From: a virus
Reading direction: 5' to 3' (one strand)
DNA: 64,000 bases
IMG/VR virus record: IMGVR_UViG_3300037010_001198
Location: 1 to 64,000 of that record
Part shown: in pieces, positions 49,888-58,121 of the stretch
Layout of the letters: every line of letters begins with the position of its first letter
Numbering within the stretch: position 1 is the stretch's first letter
The notes under the pieces: model-generated
What the model was told of the DNA's origin: nothing
Databases searched by the model: none
What the model saw: only the letters and a program-made list of their open reading frames with translations
Translations under genes and position numbers: made by a program

Positions 49888-50063
49888 GATTTTGGTTTCT
49901 CTCGTTCCATATAAACAAGTAAACTTTCAGGTGATCCACAACTATCTCTCCAGGAACACACAGAGAGAGCTGCAGTTGAACAATCATCTAAGCCATAACA
50001 AAATGGCGGTTCTGGTTTTCTGTGTTGTTTAATTTGTTCAAGTAAAAAACACCTGGACTTCAT
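49884..50063 (-). CDS. Small cysteine-rich protein
   Basis: 59 residues starting MKSRCFLLEQIKQH, starting inside the end of the 50038 gene in another frame and ending with a 4-base overlap with the convergent 49708 gene. Five Cys (C5, C22, C28, C37, C42) in CFLLEQ, FCYGLDDCS and SVCSWRDSCGS suggest a zinc-binding or disulphide-stabilised mini-protein. Last gene of the long leftward topoisomerase operon. No family recognised. Confidence 0.55.
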   Translation of the reverse strand: MKSRCFLLEQIKQHRKPEPPFCYGLDDCSTAALSVCSWRDSCGSPESLLVYMEREKPKS

Positions 50064-50184
50064 TCGTCTGTTTGATTAGTGTGTCTACATCATTCGTTCG
50101 TCGATAATCACCAAGAGAATTATTAATGGATGCAGATGCATCCATTAAAACTTGAAGTAAATCTGATTGTTGAGAATTTTTCAT
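50038..50184 (-). CDS. Small hypothetical protein
   Basis: 48 residues from ATG 50184 (MKNSQQSDLLQVLMDASASI); GAAGAAG lies upstream and the previous gene ends one base earlier. The frame extends upstream without a better start. Amphipathic helix then charged loop RRTNDVDTLIKQ. Unknown. Confidence 0.5.
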   Translation of the reverse strand: MKNSQQSDLLQVLMDASASINNSLGDYRRTNDVDTLIKQTNEVQVFFT

Positions 50185-50185
50185 T

Positions 50186-50422
50186 TTAATAATCTTCTTC
50201 ATCGTATTTGTTTGATTTTTTGATATCATAATCATCTTCGATATCATAACTAACAACATCTTCAGCCCATTCAGCCAAATTATTAAATGTCATGTCTTCT
50301 ACTGGATCATAAATTTTACCATTTTCCAATATTTCAATCCCATAATCGTCCATTAATTCTTCTGGTGTTGCTTTTTTTGCATAATTTACTAAACGATTAA
50401 CTTCATGGTTGTTGCGTTTCAT
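50186..50422 (-). CDS. Small acidic protein
   Basis: 78 residues, MKRNNHEVNRLV at the start and a strongly acidic C-terminus (DVVSYDIEDDYDIKKSNKYDEEDY). GGAG 15 bases upstream. Central GIEILENGKIYDPVEDMTFNNLAEWAEDV could be a small domain. Unknown function; possible DNA-mimic charge pattern is only an impression. Confidence 0.6.
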   Translation of the reverse strand: MKRNNHEVNRLVNYAKKATPEELMDDYGIEILENGKIYDPVEDMTFNNLAEWAEDVVSYDIEDDYDIKKSNKYDEEDY

Positions 50423-50443
50423 TTTAAAAAATATTCTCCAAAA

Positions 50444-50629
50444 TTAAAATTTAATAATCAAATAAACGAAAGTAATAAGTAATACAAGATTTAAAACAAA
50501 ACTGGCGTATACCCAATTGACTAATGGTTGAATTTGTTTTGTTGTTTGTTGAATAATAAGTTCACTGGCTTGTTCCATTGACTGTTTGTGTGCGTCAGGG
50601 GTAATAATATCATCGCTGTATGTTTTCAT
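50444..50629 (-). CDS. Small tail-anchored membrane protein
   Basis: 61 residues: a soluble N-terminal helix (DAHKQSMEQASELIIQQTTKQIQPLV) and one C-terminal membrane span (VNWVYASFVLNLVLLITFVYLIIKF). AAAGGAC precedes the ATG. Overlaps the previous gene by 20 bases. A lysis-accessory or membrane-anchoring role is possible. Confidence 0.68.
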   Translation of the reverse strand: MKTYSDDIITPDAHKQSMEQASELIIQQTTKQIQPLVNWVYASFVLNLVLLITFVYLIIKF

Positions 50630-50939
50630 TTTTTGTCCTTTGATTTTTATTTGTGGTGTCCAATAATGCGTTTATTGCATTAAGACTAACGGCTTTGTTG
50701 GGTTCAGTGTCAGGAAAGTTCTGAATGTGTGTTTTCATTTGAATCAAATCATTTTCCCCATCAACCCCTATTAAACCAACTAATGCAGAACGTAACACAG
50801 AGATTTGTTGTTCAGCTTTTCGGAGTGGGTGTTGTTCACACACTCTAATGTGTTCAGTTAATATATCACTCCCAAATGCCGGAGTGTCTTGAGGATATTC
50901 GTGTCCACAATATACACAAGTAAGTATTCGTCCGGTCAT
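50610..50939 (-). CDS. Zinc-finger-like protein with helical tail
   Basis: 109 residues. CVYCGHEYPQ...LTEHIRVCEQHP gives a CxxC...H...C zinc-finger pattern of a type seen in many phages, followed by helices (KAEQQISVLRSALVGLIGV). It starts in the stop of the 50936 gene (ATGA). DNA or protein binding unknown. Confidence 0.68.
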   Translation of the reverse strand: MTGRILTCVYCGHEYPQDTPAFGSDILTEHIRVCEQHPLRKAEQQISVLRSALVGLIGVDGENDLIQMKTHIQNFPDTEPNKAVSLNAINALLDTTNKNQRTKNENIQR

Positions 50940-51169
50940 TTTTTCAAAAATCCGATTAAAAATTGAACAACTTGATAAAGCCTTGCCTTCTCTTCAACAG
51001 TTCTGGCTAATGAATCTATCCATTCTAAGTCTGTTAAATCACCAACTAACTCATCATACTCCGCTTGAGTAATTGCACCCGAATCGAGAGCTGTTTTGGC
51101 TCTTTGGGCTTGTTGACCCAAAAATACAGCCGTTTGGTCTGTTGAAGAAAGTATGTCGCTGATATTCAT
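50936..51169 (-). CDS. Small helical protein, DUF-type SHOCT-like segment
   Basis: 77 residues, helical. TALDSGAITQAEYDELVGDL resembles the short G-x-I-T-x-x-E-Y-x-x-L helix pair of SHOCT-type and similar oligomerisation modules. A C-terminal hydrophobic run (YQVVQFLIGFLKK) may touch membrane. It lies 2 bases after the lipoprotein gene. Function unknown. Confidence 0.6.
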   Translation of the reverse strand: MNISDILSSTDQTAVFLGQQAQRAKTALDSGAITQAEYDELVGDLTDLEWIDSLARTVEEKARLYQVVQFLIGFLKK

Positions 51170-51171
51170 GT

Positions 51172-51564
51172 TTATTGGTTCCTTTTAGATGTAGAAGACC
51201 TCATCGCCGTTTCTGCAGATTGTTGAATGATATCAAGTTTAATTGAACAAAATGTTTGGGGCATATTCCCCTTATCCACGGACACATTAAGTTCATCTAC
51301 CATTTTTTTGATTTCTGTGGCCATTTGAAATGTTTCTTCGTTATACGGTTCATATTTTGTATATATTACAGCGAATGCAGAATCGTCTCGAAGTCGTGAA
51401 GCGTAATATCTAACTTGCTCCTGATTACCACAAACTTGTTTTGCCTCCATTGCTTCTGCTGCGATGCGAGTGAATGTAGAATATTCATTAGCATCATACT
51501 TGGCACCAACTACAGAACATCCCGTTATCACAGAGATTAGTCCTATCATTAAAAATTTATTCAT
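51172..51564 (-). CDS. Predicted lipoprotein
   Basis: 130 residues from ATG 51564, preceded by GGAGAAAC. MNKFLMIGLISVITGCSVVG is a lipoprotein signal peptide with lipobox ITGC (Cys16). The mature part is helical and charged with two further Cys (QVCGNQ, TFCSIK). An outer spanin subunit would look like this, but there is no clear inner spanin beside it; the two small membrane proteins of the same operon (50444, 53082) are candidates only by position. Confidence 0.7.
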   Translation of the reverse strand: MNKFLMIGLISVITGCSVVGAKYDANEYSTFTRIAAEAMEAKQVCGNQEQVRYYASRLRDDSAFAVIYTKYEPYNEETFQMATEIKKMVDELNVSVDKGNMPQTFCSIKLDIIQQSAETAMRSSTSKRNQ

Positions 51565-51761
51565 CGTTTGTTTCTCCGTTTGCCTCATTTGTGACACCAA
51601 TTCGGTGTCGAATACAATATGATACCCATAGTGGATGTTCAGCTAACGCTTTAAAATCAATGTTATTTGGCATGGGTTGGACATTAACAAGTTCTTCCGC
51701 TATGATATTTAGGAATATTTTCACGGAACAGATTAATCATTTCTTGTATTGACTTATCCAT
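51557..51761 (-). pseudogene. Small gene apparently split by a frameshift
   Basis: ATG 51761 overlaps the gp52 stop and has GAGG upstream; it encodes MDKSIQEMINLFRENIP then stops at 51684. Another frame, open from about 51733 to 51557, encodes IAEELVNVQPMPNNIDFKAL...HPLWVSYCIRH and ends over the lipoprotein start. Joined by one base shift near 51705-51720 they give a plausible protein of about 68 residues with tight coupling at both ends. It could be a mutation, a sequencing indel or programmed frameshifting. GTG 51724 and ATG 51673 are possible starts for an independent second ORF. Confidence 0.45.
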
Positions 51762-53085
51762 ATTTTTTTAATACCTCTTTAAGTTCGTTTATGTAAACAT
51801 TCACTCTTTTTTCAGGGAAAGTCAACAAATTAACATATTCTTCCCTTTGATCTAAAGCACTTTGTAACTTTTGTTCTACTTTATGTTTCTCATCTTCAGT
51901 AAAACGATATACCGGAAGTGACGATATATAGTCAAGATAAACTATTCCAATATATTCAAGATATTCTTCCAGTTCACTTTTTGATTTTGTTCTTGTAGCA
52001 ACACCATTAACGTTTTTTTCAATCGCTGTGATCACATCTCTAAATTTTTGAATTTCAATATCAAGTAAATCTACCAAACGTTGATACCGTTTGGTGTAAA
52101 ATGCTAATCTCCAGTCTGTGAACTTTTGTATAACATCAACAAAGGTAGTATTTAAAACTGTTTCACCATCAAAATAAACTACATTCATGATTTCTGTTTC
52201 AGCATTGTATAACTGCAACAGTTTAATCATATCTTCATTGCTTGTTTTATTTACAAAACCGCGTGCAAATTTTACAATAATGTCTATCTTGTCTTTTGAT
52301 AAATCATCATATCCAACAATCTTGAAATCTTCTTCCAAACTATCCAAATGTTCTACATATTTTTTATGAACAACACCATATGGAAGTTTAGTTATTTGGA
52401 TTTCTGATGAATTTAGTTGTTTAAATTCACCCTCAAACACATAGCGAGAGTTTGTTGTTTTAACATCGTCAACTTTTGATACAGCTCGGCATTCAATCGG
52501 TTTAAAAAACGGTAAAACTTCATTAACTGTCTTTTTATTTAAATGAGAAAGTTGAGCATTTATTATATCTTTTAAATCAAAAGGAAGGATATTACACTTA
52601 AACCCTCCAGTCATACCAAAAGAAGGATTAAGTAAAACAATAGGAACCAGAGGAAGAAAGTATAACGGTTCTTCCAGAGTGTCATCGTAATTGGGTTGCA
52701 TGGGAATTATTTCAATGTCCCTAAACACAACATCTTTTGTAAACTCCGATACTTTAACACTTGTATACCGAGGTGCACCATAGCTTCCAGGAGCTAACAT
52801 GGTTCCAAAAGCTCCATACCCAGTAAGCAATGGGATATTGTTACTCCAAACCCCAGCCATATTACTCAACACGTCAGATATTTCCGAGTGCGGATGGAGA
52901 GGCATAGTTGCACCAGCAAGAGACGATGTTTTCATCTTGTCCCCATTTCTTCCTATCCACAATCCCCGTCTTTGACTAGCTTTTAATCCATCAGACAAAT
53001 GAGGAATGGCTCTATCAGAAATTGTATATAAAAAATATTGTTTACGTTGATCTTTAATGTATTCAGAACTTACTGGGGTGATCAT
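51754..53085 (-). CDS. 52: DNA topoisomerase II medium subunit gp52
   Basis: 443 residues (T4 gp52 has 442) from ATG 53085, which overlaps the stop of the small membrane protein (ATGA). GyrA/ParC-type signature: RAIPHLSDGLKASQRRGLW near residue 25, GATMPLHPHSEIS, and GSYGAPRYTSVK with the DNA-linking Tyr. Cuts and rejoins DNA with gp39 to relieve supercoils at replication forks. The long upstream extension of the frame overlaps other genes and is not used. Confidence 0.92.
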   Translation of the reverse strand: MITPVSSEYIKDQRKQYFLYTISDRAIPHLSDGLKASQRRGLWIGRNGDKMKTSSLAGATMPLHPHSEISDVLSNMAGVWSNNIPLLTGYGAFGTMLAPGSYGAPRYTSVKVSEFTKDVVFRDIEIIPMQPNYDDTLEEPLYFLPLVPIVLLNPSFGMTGGFKCNILPFDLKDIINAQLSHLNKKTVNEVLPFFKPIECRAVSKVDDVKTTNSRYVFEGEFKQLNSSEIQITKLPYGVVHKKYVEHLDSLEEDFKIVGYDDLSKDKIDIIVKFARGFVNKTSNEDMIKLLQLYNAETEIMNVVYFDGETVLNTTFVDVIQKFTDWRLAFYTKRYQRLVDLLDIEIQKFRDVITAIEKNVNGVATRTKSKSELEEYLEYIGIVYLDYISSLPVYRFTEDEKHKVEQKLQSALDQREEYVNLLTFPEKRVNVYINELKEVLKKYG

Positions 53086-53225
53086 AATAACGTACTCATG
53101 TAACCGAAATATGGTAATGATCCAACGATAAGCATACATGCAAAAGGATTCCAACCAGCAAAGGCAGGGAATACTACTATCATCCATATCAAAGATAATA
53201 GTATTAACATAAGTTGTGATTTCAT
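53082..53225 (-). CDS. 47-residue membrane protein between phosphoesterase and gp52
   Basis: Starts inside the stop of the phosphoesterase gene (ATGA at 53225-53222) with GAGGGG upstream, and ends inside the gp52 start (ATGA). MKSQLMLILLSLIWMIVVFPAFAG is a hydrophobic span or signal peptide; a second hydrophobic stretch, CMLIVGSLPYFGYM, follows. The two overlaps strongly support translation. Function unknown. Confidence 0.65.
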   Translation of the reverse strand: MKSQLMLILLSLIWMIVVFPAFAGWNPFACMLIVGSLPYFGYMSTLL

Positions 53226-53866
53226 AGTCCCCTCTCGTCTAAAATATCTTGGAAAGATTTTGGAGTGTAATTTAAATGTTCCACACTCACGTTAATGTGT
53301 CTCGGGTTTTCTGTTTTTTTGTTATGAATGTGTCCATGAATCTGAAACCAACCAGTAGGGATATCCCACCAAGGGTGGTGAGATATTGCAAAATTTCTTA
53401 CAGTCTTGATGAGATGGATTTCATCGAAATTGTATCGAATTGGGGTTTTGCTGTGGTAATCAAAATCGTGGTTTCCCATAATTAAGATTTTATACCCTGG
53501 AAGCGATGATAATATCTCATCGTTGATACGTGTTGGGTTTCTCATAGCAACATCACCAACCCAAATAACAATATCGTCTTCCTTGACACCATTCACGTAA
53601 TTATTAATCATACGAACATCCATTTCAGCAACCGTGTTAAATGGACGATCACAATACTTGATGATGTTTTGGTGTCCGAAGTGAGGATCACTCCAAAATT
53701 TTAATTTGCACGGATCCACTTCATCAAGATTTATTTCTGTATTCTTAATGAAAGACTTATGGTTTTTATATGGATTTATATTCTTAACCATAGGACTAAA
53801 CGGGAGTGTGTCGTCCCGTTTAGTTAACTGCCCAAGTAAATGAGTCCGTGGTTCAAAGTTTTTCAT
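53222..53866 (-). CDS. Calcineurin-like metallophosphoesterase
   Basis: 214 residues from ATG 53866. The five motifs are visible: WSDPHFGH (D-x-H), VWVGDVA (GD), IMGNHDFD (GNHD), ISHHPWW and IHGHIHNKK (GHxH). Two metals expected. An N-terminal extension of about 55 residues precedes the domain. Such phage enzymes are diverse; a nucleotide or nucleic-acid phosphatase is likely. Overlaps the 53853 gene by 14 bases. Confidence 0.88.
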   Translation of the reverse strand: MKNFEPRTHLLGQLTKRDDTLPFSPMVKNINPYKNHKSFIKNTEINLDEVDPCKLKFWSDPHFGHQNIIKYCDRPFNTVAEMDVRMINNYVNGVKEDDIVIWVGDVAMRNPTRINDEILSSLPGYKILIMGNHDFDYHSKTPIRYNFDEIHLIKTVRNFAISHHPWWDIPTGWFQIHGHIHNKKTENPRHINVSVEHLNYTPKSFQDILDERGL

Positions 53867-54047
53867 TTTCCGTATTCTCAATCATCAACGAATAATCTCT
53901 CAATAATTCATCTAAAGTCAACGACAACACGCCGATGTGAGCCATCACCAAATTTAAATTCAAAGGATTTTTTTTAATCTGTTCAAACGATTGAGCGATT
54001 TGAGACGCCCGTTCTTTAAGTAATTCTGATTTCGATGGTTCACTCAT
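53853..54047 (-). CDS. Small helical protein
   Basis: 64 residues, MSEPSKSELLKERASQIAQS then two more helices (LVMAHIGVLSLTLDELLRDY). Begins one base after the gp39 stop. No family recognised. The frame extends upstream into gp39, but the internal ATG at 54047 is best placed. Confidence 0.58.
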   Translation of the reverse strand: MSEPSKSELLKERASQIAQSFEQIKKNPLNLNLVMAHIGVLSLTLDELLRDYSLMIENTENEKL

Positions 54048-54048
54048 T

Positions 54049-55935
54049 TTAAATATCCTCTGTTTTGGTGGATAACCAGTCTTTTCTCGCTTGGGAATCT
54101 TCACTGAATAATAACTTCATTACATCTTTCATATTTGAATCTCCTATAATTGGAAGATAAAAACGTTCATCGTTTATTATCATCTCCCAATCTTCTTTTT
54201 CCATTGACCCTAAACCTTTGAAGTAACTAATTGTCCAACCTTTATACTTATCTCTTTGTTTTTCGTAATCTTTTTTAGTTGTAAAATGAACTCGCTTGTT
54301 TCCTTTAACAGCACAAACGTTAGGAGCAATCAATCTATAAAAATATGGTGGTTGTTTTGGATCAAATAATTCCGGCCAAAATTCATAAAACAAACAAACG
54401 AGAGTTGTGATAATGTCAGAACCATCCGGGTCTGCGTCAGTCGCAATTACAACACCTTTACCAAATCGAAGTTCTTGTTTGTAAACTTTTTGTCCTGGGA
54501 CCAATCCAATTGCAGCCAACAAATCTTTCAATTTTCCCATTTGTAAAACTTGAGCAACTGTTGAACCATAAACGTTGTTAATCTTTCCACCAAGCGGAAA
54601 ACTTCCGATTGTTCCAGGATCTCTCACTTCCACTAAACTACTCGCTGCTGATAGACCTTCTGTAATAAACAATTTACATTTCATTCTTTCACGTCCAACA
54701 GCATCCAACAAGCCTGGAACTTTCTTCTTGAGCGTCTTTTTAAATTCTTCGCTTGCTTTCTTGTTCGCATTCGTATGATGACGTTCATTAGCACGCTCAA
54801 GAACTAGAGATAACCACTCTTTATTTCTTTTTGAAAATAAAGACCACCCACTTGAAATTAAATTGTCCAATTCTTTACGAAGATTTGGTCCAATCAGACG
54901 AGTTTTGCTTTGACTGTCATACACTGGGTCCGAAATTTTCAAAGAACCCAATACTAGGAGATTTTGACGAATATCATTCTTTGTGACTTCAGCACCCAAC
55001 TTCTTTGCGTCTTTTCGCAAATGTTCAACTGTTGCGTCAACAAAAGCATTTACGAATTGTGTATTACACATCCCCCCATCATACAACAAAGAACTGTTAA
55101 CCCAAGTAAACACTTGCTCATCTTGTCCTTTATATTGATCTAGAATAACAAAAAATTCAAATCCCTCTATCCCAAATCTGAAATATTCATTTGATATTTT
55201 CTTAACAACATCCTCTAGTCCATTTTTAAAATTAAACTTTTCATTGTTGTAAAAAACTGTTGTATTGGGATTATTGAAGGCCACCTCAATCGCTCTATTT
55301 CGCATTACCTCTGAAGGTAGTTCGACGTCTTTGTACACTTCTGGATCAAGACTGAATGAAATCGTTGTTCCCGTCTCTCGTTTGTTTGTTTTTTTAATCG
55401 TGGGGGGATGAATAATTTCAACACCATTACTAAATTCTTGAATATATTCTTTTCCATCACGAACGATTTCAATTTTAAATAACGTCGAAGTATATGCTGT
55501 CGCTGCGGCTCCAATCCCGTTTTGTCCTATAACTCCTGTAACTTTTTCATCCTTAAAATTTCTTCCAGACCTCAAAGACCCAAACACAACTTCTGGTGTG
55601 TGTTGCCCAGTTTCCATTTTTCCAATTGGCACACCTCTCCCATTATCTTTTATACTATAATAACCGTTTTTGGTATCAGATACGATAGTCAATTCTTTAT
55701 TTTTAATTAACAAATGAGAAAACTCATCTATACAATTATCTATAATTTCTCCAACTGCTTTATATGCAGCAGGAATAAAGGTAAATTCGCTTAACACGAG
55801 AGATTCTGCAAAAATTGGAATTCTAACTGTAGTTGGAACTATAGAACCAAAATAGATTGGTAATCTCATTCTTACGTGCTCTCTGTCAGAGAGCACAACA
55901 ATATCTTTTTCGGTATATGTTTTATTTTTTTCCAT
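54049..55935 (-). CDS. 39: DNA topoisomerase II large subunit gp39 (fused gp39/gp60 form)
   Basis: 628 residues in one chain, where T4 splits this protein into gp39 and gp60. GHKL ATPase motifs: EIIDNCIDEF, DNGRGVPIG and GVIGQNGIGAAATAY. TOPRIM part: ITEGLSAASSL (catalytic Glu) and VIATDADPDGSDI (DxDxD). Then a KGLGSMEKEDWE motif typical of GyrB/ParE. First gene of the long leftward operon, with a clear sigma70 promoter. Partner of gp52. Confidence 0.93.
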   Translation of the reverse strand: MEKNKTYTEKDIVVLSDREHVRMRLPIYFGSIVPTTVRIPIFAESLVLSEFTFIPAAYKAVGEIIDNCIDEFSHLLIKNKELTIVSDTKNGYYSIKDNGRGVPIGKMETGQHTPEVVFGSLRSGRNFKDEKVTGVIGQNGIGAAATAYTSTLFKIEIVRDGKEYIQEFSNGVEIIHPPTIKKTNKRETGTTISFSLDPEVYKDVELPSEVMRNRAIEVAFNNPNTTVFYNNEKFNFKNGLEDVVKKISNEYFRFGIEGFEFFVILDQYKGQDEQVFTWVNSSLLYDGGMCNTQFVNAFVDATVEHLRKDAKKLGAEVTKNDIRQNLLVLGSLKISDPVYDSQSKTRLIGPNLRKELDNLISSGWSLFSKRNKEWLSLVLERANERHHTNANKKASEEFKKTLKKKVPGLLDAVGRERMKCKLFITEGLSAASSLVEVRDPGTIGSFPLGGKINNVYGSTVAQVLQMGKLKDLLAAIGLVPGQKVYKQELRFGKGVVIATDADPDGSDIITTLVCLFYEFWPELFDPKQPPYFYRLIAPNVCAVKGNKRVHFTTKKDYEKQRDKYKGWTISYFKGLGSMEKEDWEMIINDERFYLPIIGDSNMKDVMKLLFSEDSQARKDWLSTKTEDI

Positions 55936-55965
55936 TTACTTTTCTGTTACAATCATAGTATAACA

Positions 55966-55994
55966 ATTATATCATATATTAGAATAAAAATCAA
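55966..55994 (-). promoter_or_regulatory. sigma70-type early promoter for gp39 operon
   Basis: TTGATT (55994-55989), 17-base spacer, TATAAT (55971-55966) on the minus strand. No other good promoter is seen until 49884, so it may drive the whole leftward group. Confidence 0.75.
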
Positions 55995-56179
55995 ATGAAA
56001 CGTTTAACTTATGAAGAATTTATAAAGCCTTCGTAAAAGAACAAGAAATATTAAAAACCTTCAACGGTAAACAATATAAACTCAAAAAACGTTTTGGAGG
56101 ACACAGCGAGTGTCTGAATTTAACAGATGAATATATCTGTTATATCCAAAACCTTTTAAACTTCAGTTCGTTGTCTTAA
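55995..56179 (+). pseudogene. Small rightward gene broken by one-base loss
   Basis: ATG 55995 encodes MKRLTYEEFIK, then the frame meets TAA. The -1 frame continues without interruption as AFVKEQEILKTFNGKQYKLKKRF...IQNLLNFSSLS to TAA at 56177-56179. Restoring one A in the ATAAAG at about 56027 gives an intact protein of about 61 residues. No Shine-Dalgarno is seen, and the start overlaps the gp39 promoter -35. Could be a decayed gene or a sequence error. Confidence 0.4.
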
Positions 56180-56190
56180 TTATTTTTACC

Positions 56191-56376
56191 TTAGATATCG
56201 TATGTTTTATGCATGTCTTCCCAAGTGGGTTTGTACATCTTTTCCCACTTTTCAAACTCTTCGTTTTCTTTTTTAATTCGTTCACGGACCATGTCTTGAA
56301 ACTCTTTCGTTTGAATTCGGTCGAGTATTTGTTTGAGCACTTCATCCGCGTGTGCTTTTTCAGCTTCTGTAATCAT
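56191..56376 (-). CDS. Small charged helical protein
   Basis: 61 residues, almost all helical and charged (VLKQILDRIQTKEFQDMVRERIKKENEEFEKWEKMY). AGGAGTAAAAGG precedes the ATG. Starts in the stop region of primase (4-base overlap). Unknown function. Confidence 0.6.
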   Translation of the reverse strand: MITEAEKAHADEVLKQILDRIQTKEFQDMVRERIKKENEEFEKWEKMYKPTWEDMHKTYDI

Positions 56377-57380
56377 TTCCTTTTACTCCTTTCGCATAAC
56401 AAACTCACACGTAGTTCCGCTTCAAACCCATATACAACATTTTCCATTAACGTCTTCATTACAAATAACTTTCCATATTTTACGATTGCGTCGTTAACAT
56501 CTTTACAATCGTCAAAAGGAAGAACACAAACACCCCAACCATGTTGAATTCCCTGAAGTGCTAACAATCCACCGTCACCTTTCCTGTCAGGAATTACAAC
56601 TTTTTTTCTTGGAGAAGCATTTATAAGTGATATCTGATGTGTAGACATTTCATTACCAAATACTGCAACTCCTTCTATATGAAATGCATCAAAAAACCCT
56701 TCTACTACAAATAACGGTTGTTCGGTGTTCGAAAACAAATGATCAAATCCGTAAATTACCGAACCTTTTGATACACTTTCAGAACTTAAATATTTTGTTT
56801 TCTTTGAATCTGTTAAATCTCTGCCTTGCCAAAAAACCAATCTGTCGTCTTTGTATATTGGAATAATTAATCTGTGTTTCCACATATTTTCCAATTTTGT
56901 TCCACCTTTGGACAAATAAAACTTATAATCATCAATATCTATTCCACGAGTAAGAAGATATTCCTGAGCAATTTGGCTCCACACATCATCCTCATCTTGT
57001 ATAACTCTATAGAAATGTTTTGGAAGAGGTATCGTGTTAATTGCTTGAAATGTTGTTTTGGTTGGTGATGAAGTTTTTTGTAACTTTTTCCTTTTAAACA
57101 ACTCAAACTTTAGTTTTGTTATAACGTCTTCTGGAACTCCGAATGAATCTAAAACTTTTATCATATCATCAGATAAAAACCCAATCTCTTCATCATAAGT
57201 AGCTGCTATGGAACAATTAAAGCAGTGGTATGAAGTTTTTACATCTTCAAACTTCCACCCACCACGCTTTTTATATTTGTGGTCATTACATACGGGACAG
57301 CGAAGAGTATACCAACCTTTCGGTGAGGTTTTACTGGGCAATGGGATATATTGCCTAACTATACTCTCAACACTGTTCAT
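56373..57380 (-). CDS. 61: DNA primase gp61
   Basis: 335 residues (T4 gp61 has 342). CHC2-type zinc finger C28xxC31...C53xxC56, then TOPRIM motifs FVVEGFFDAFHIEG (catalytic Glu) and VVIPDRKGDGG (DxD-like). WKHRLIIPIYKDDRLVFWQGRDL is the conserved linker before TOPRIM. Makes the RNA primers for lagging-strand synthesis with gp41. It lies 15 bases after the ClpP-like gene and so is in its operon. Confidence 0.92.
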   Translation of the reverse strand: MNSVESIVRQYIPLPSKTSPKGWYTLRCPVCNDHKYKKRGGWKFEDVKTSYHCFNCSIAATYDEEIGFLSDDMIKVLDSFGVPEDVITKLKFELFKRKKLQKTSSPTKTTFQAINTIPLPKHFYRVIQDEDDVWSQIAQEYLLTRGIDIDDYKFYLSKGGTKLENMWKHRLIIPIYKDDRLVFWQGRDLTDSKKTKYLSSESVSKGSVIYGFDHLFSNTEQPLFVVEGFFDAFHIEGVAVFGNEMSTHQISLINASPRKKVVIPDRKGDGGLLALQGIQHGWGVCVLPFDDCKDVNDAIVKYGKLFVMKTLMENVVYGFEAELRVSLLCERSKRK

Positions 57381-57395
57381 AGAAAAGAACTATTC

Positions 57396-58088
57396 CTATA
57401 CCGTAGTAGCTTCTAGAACTGCTTCTTTTGACTCCACAACTGTCTTGGTTTTCTTAACCTTCGGTGGTTTAGGAGCATCTGCGAGTTCTTTTGCTTTAGC
57501 TATATTTTTTAGACGTTTGTTGATTTGATCAGAATCCATCCAAAAATCTTCACCTTTAATAATTTGATTAACTTCATCAGGAGTCAAAAAAGGAACACAG
57601 ACATTCTTTAGAAGATTGTTGTACAGTTGGATAGCAGCAGTCAGTTCTTTGAATTGTTCGTTCCCTTTTGCACCTGAAGAACCACCACCTGAAAAATCGT
57701 GGAACATCATTCGACAGTTTTCATGAACAATGTGTTGGTCTGCTGCAAGAAATATAATTGCTCCCATAGACGATGCTTCAGCTTCTAATACTGCTACGAT
57801 GGTTGCATCTGATGAACGTAAAGCATTGACAATTTGAATGCCTGTATCCAATCTTCCACCCGGAGTATTTAAACAAATAAACACCATATCATCAGCTCCC
57901 GCATGACGAATTGTGTGAATCATGTCTGTGTATTCGCTAGGCTCTCTAATTGTTGAACTAATGTAAAACCAATATTCGGTTGCTTGATGGGTATGACTGT
58001 ATAACGTGAATGCGGGTGGGCTTTGTAAAGGGAGGTCATCAAAATCTTGTTCGGAATTTCTACTTGAATGCTTTATAATTTTTTTCAT
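57396..58088 (-). CDS. ClpP-like serine protease
   Basis: 230 residues. ICLNTPGGRLDTGIQIVNAL (oxyanion region), LEAEASSMGAIIFLAA with nucleophile S107, and NCRMMFHDFSGG with catalytic H130 match ClpP. The third catalytic Asp is not obvious where ClpP has it (near FWMDSDQINKRL). A basic Lys/Pro tail (PKPPKVKKTKTVVE) is added at the C-terminus. ClpP needs an AAA+ partner such as host ClpX or ClpA. It has its own sigma70 promoter directly downstream of the tmRNA terminator. In other phages such proteins act as prohead proteases, but early-type control and distance from capsid genes argue against that here. Confidence 0.85.
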   Translation of the reverse strand: MKKIIKHSSRNSEQDFDDLPLQSPPAFTLYSHTHQATEYWFYISSTIREPSEYTDMIHTIRHAGADDMVFICLNTPGGRLDTGIQIVNALRSSDATIVAVLEAEASSMGAIIFLAADQHIVHENCRMMFHDFSGGGSSGAKGNEQFKELTAAIQLYNNLLKNVCVPFLTPDEVNQIIKGEDFWMDSDQINKRLKNIAKAKELADAPKPPKVKKTKTVVESKEAVLEATTV

Positions 58089-58121
58089 ATTATTTATTCC
58101 TTAAGTGGTTATTAAGTATTC

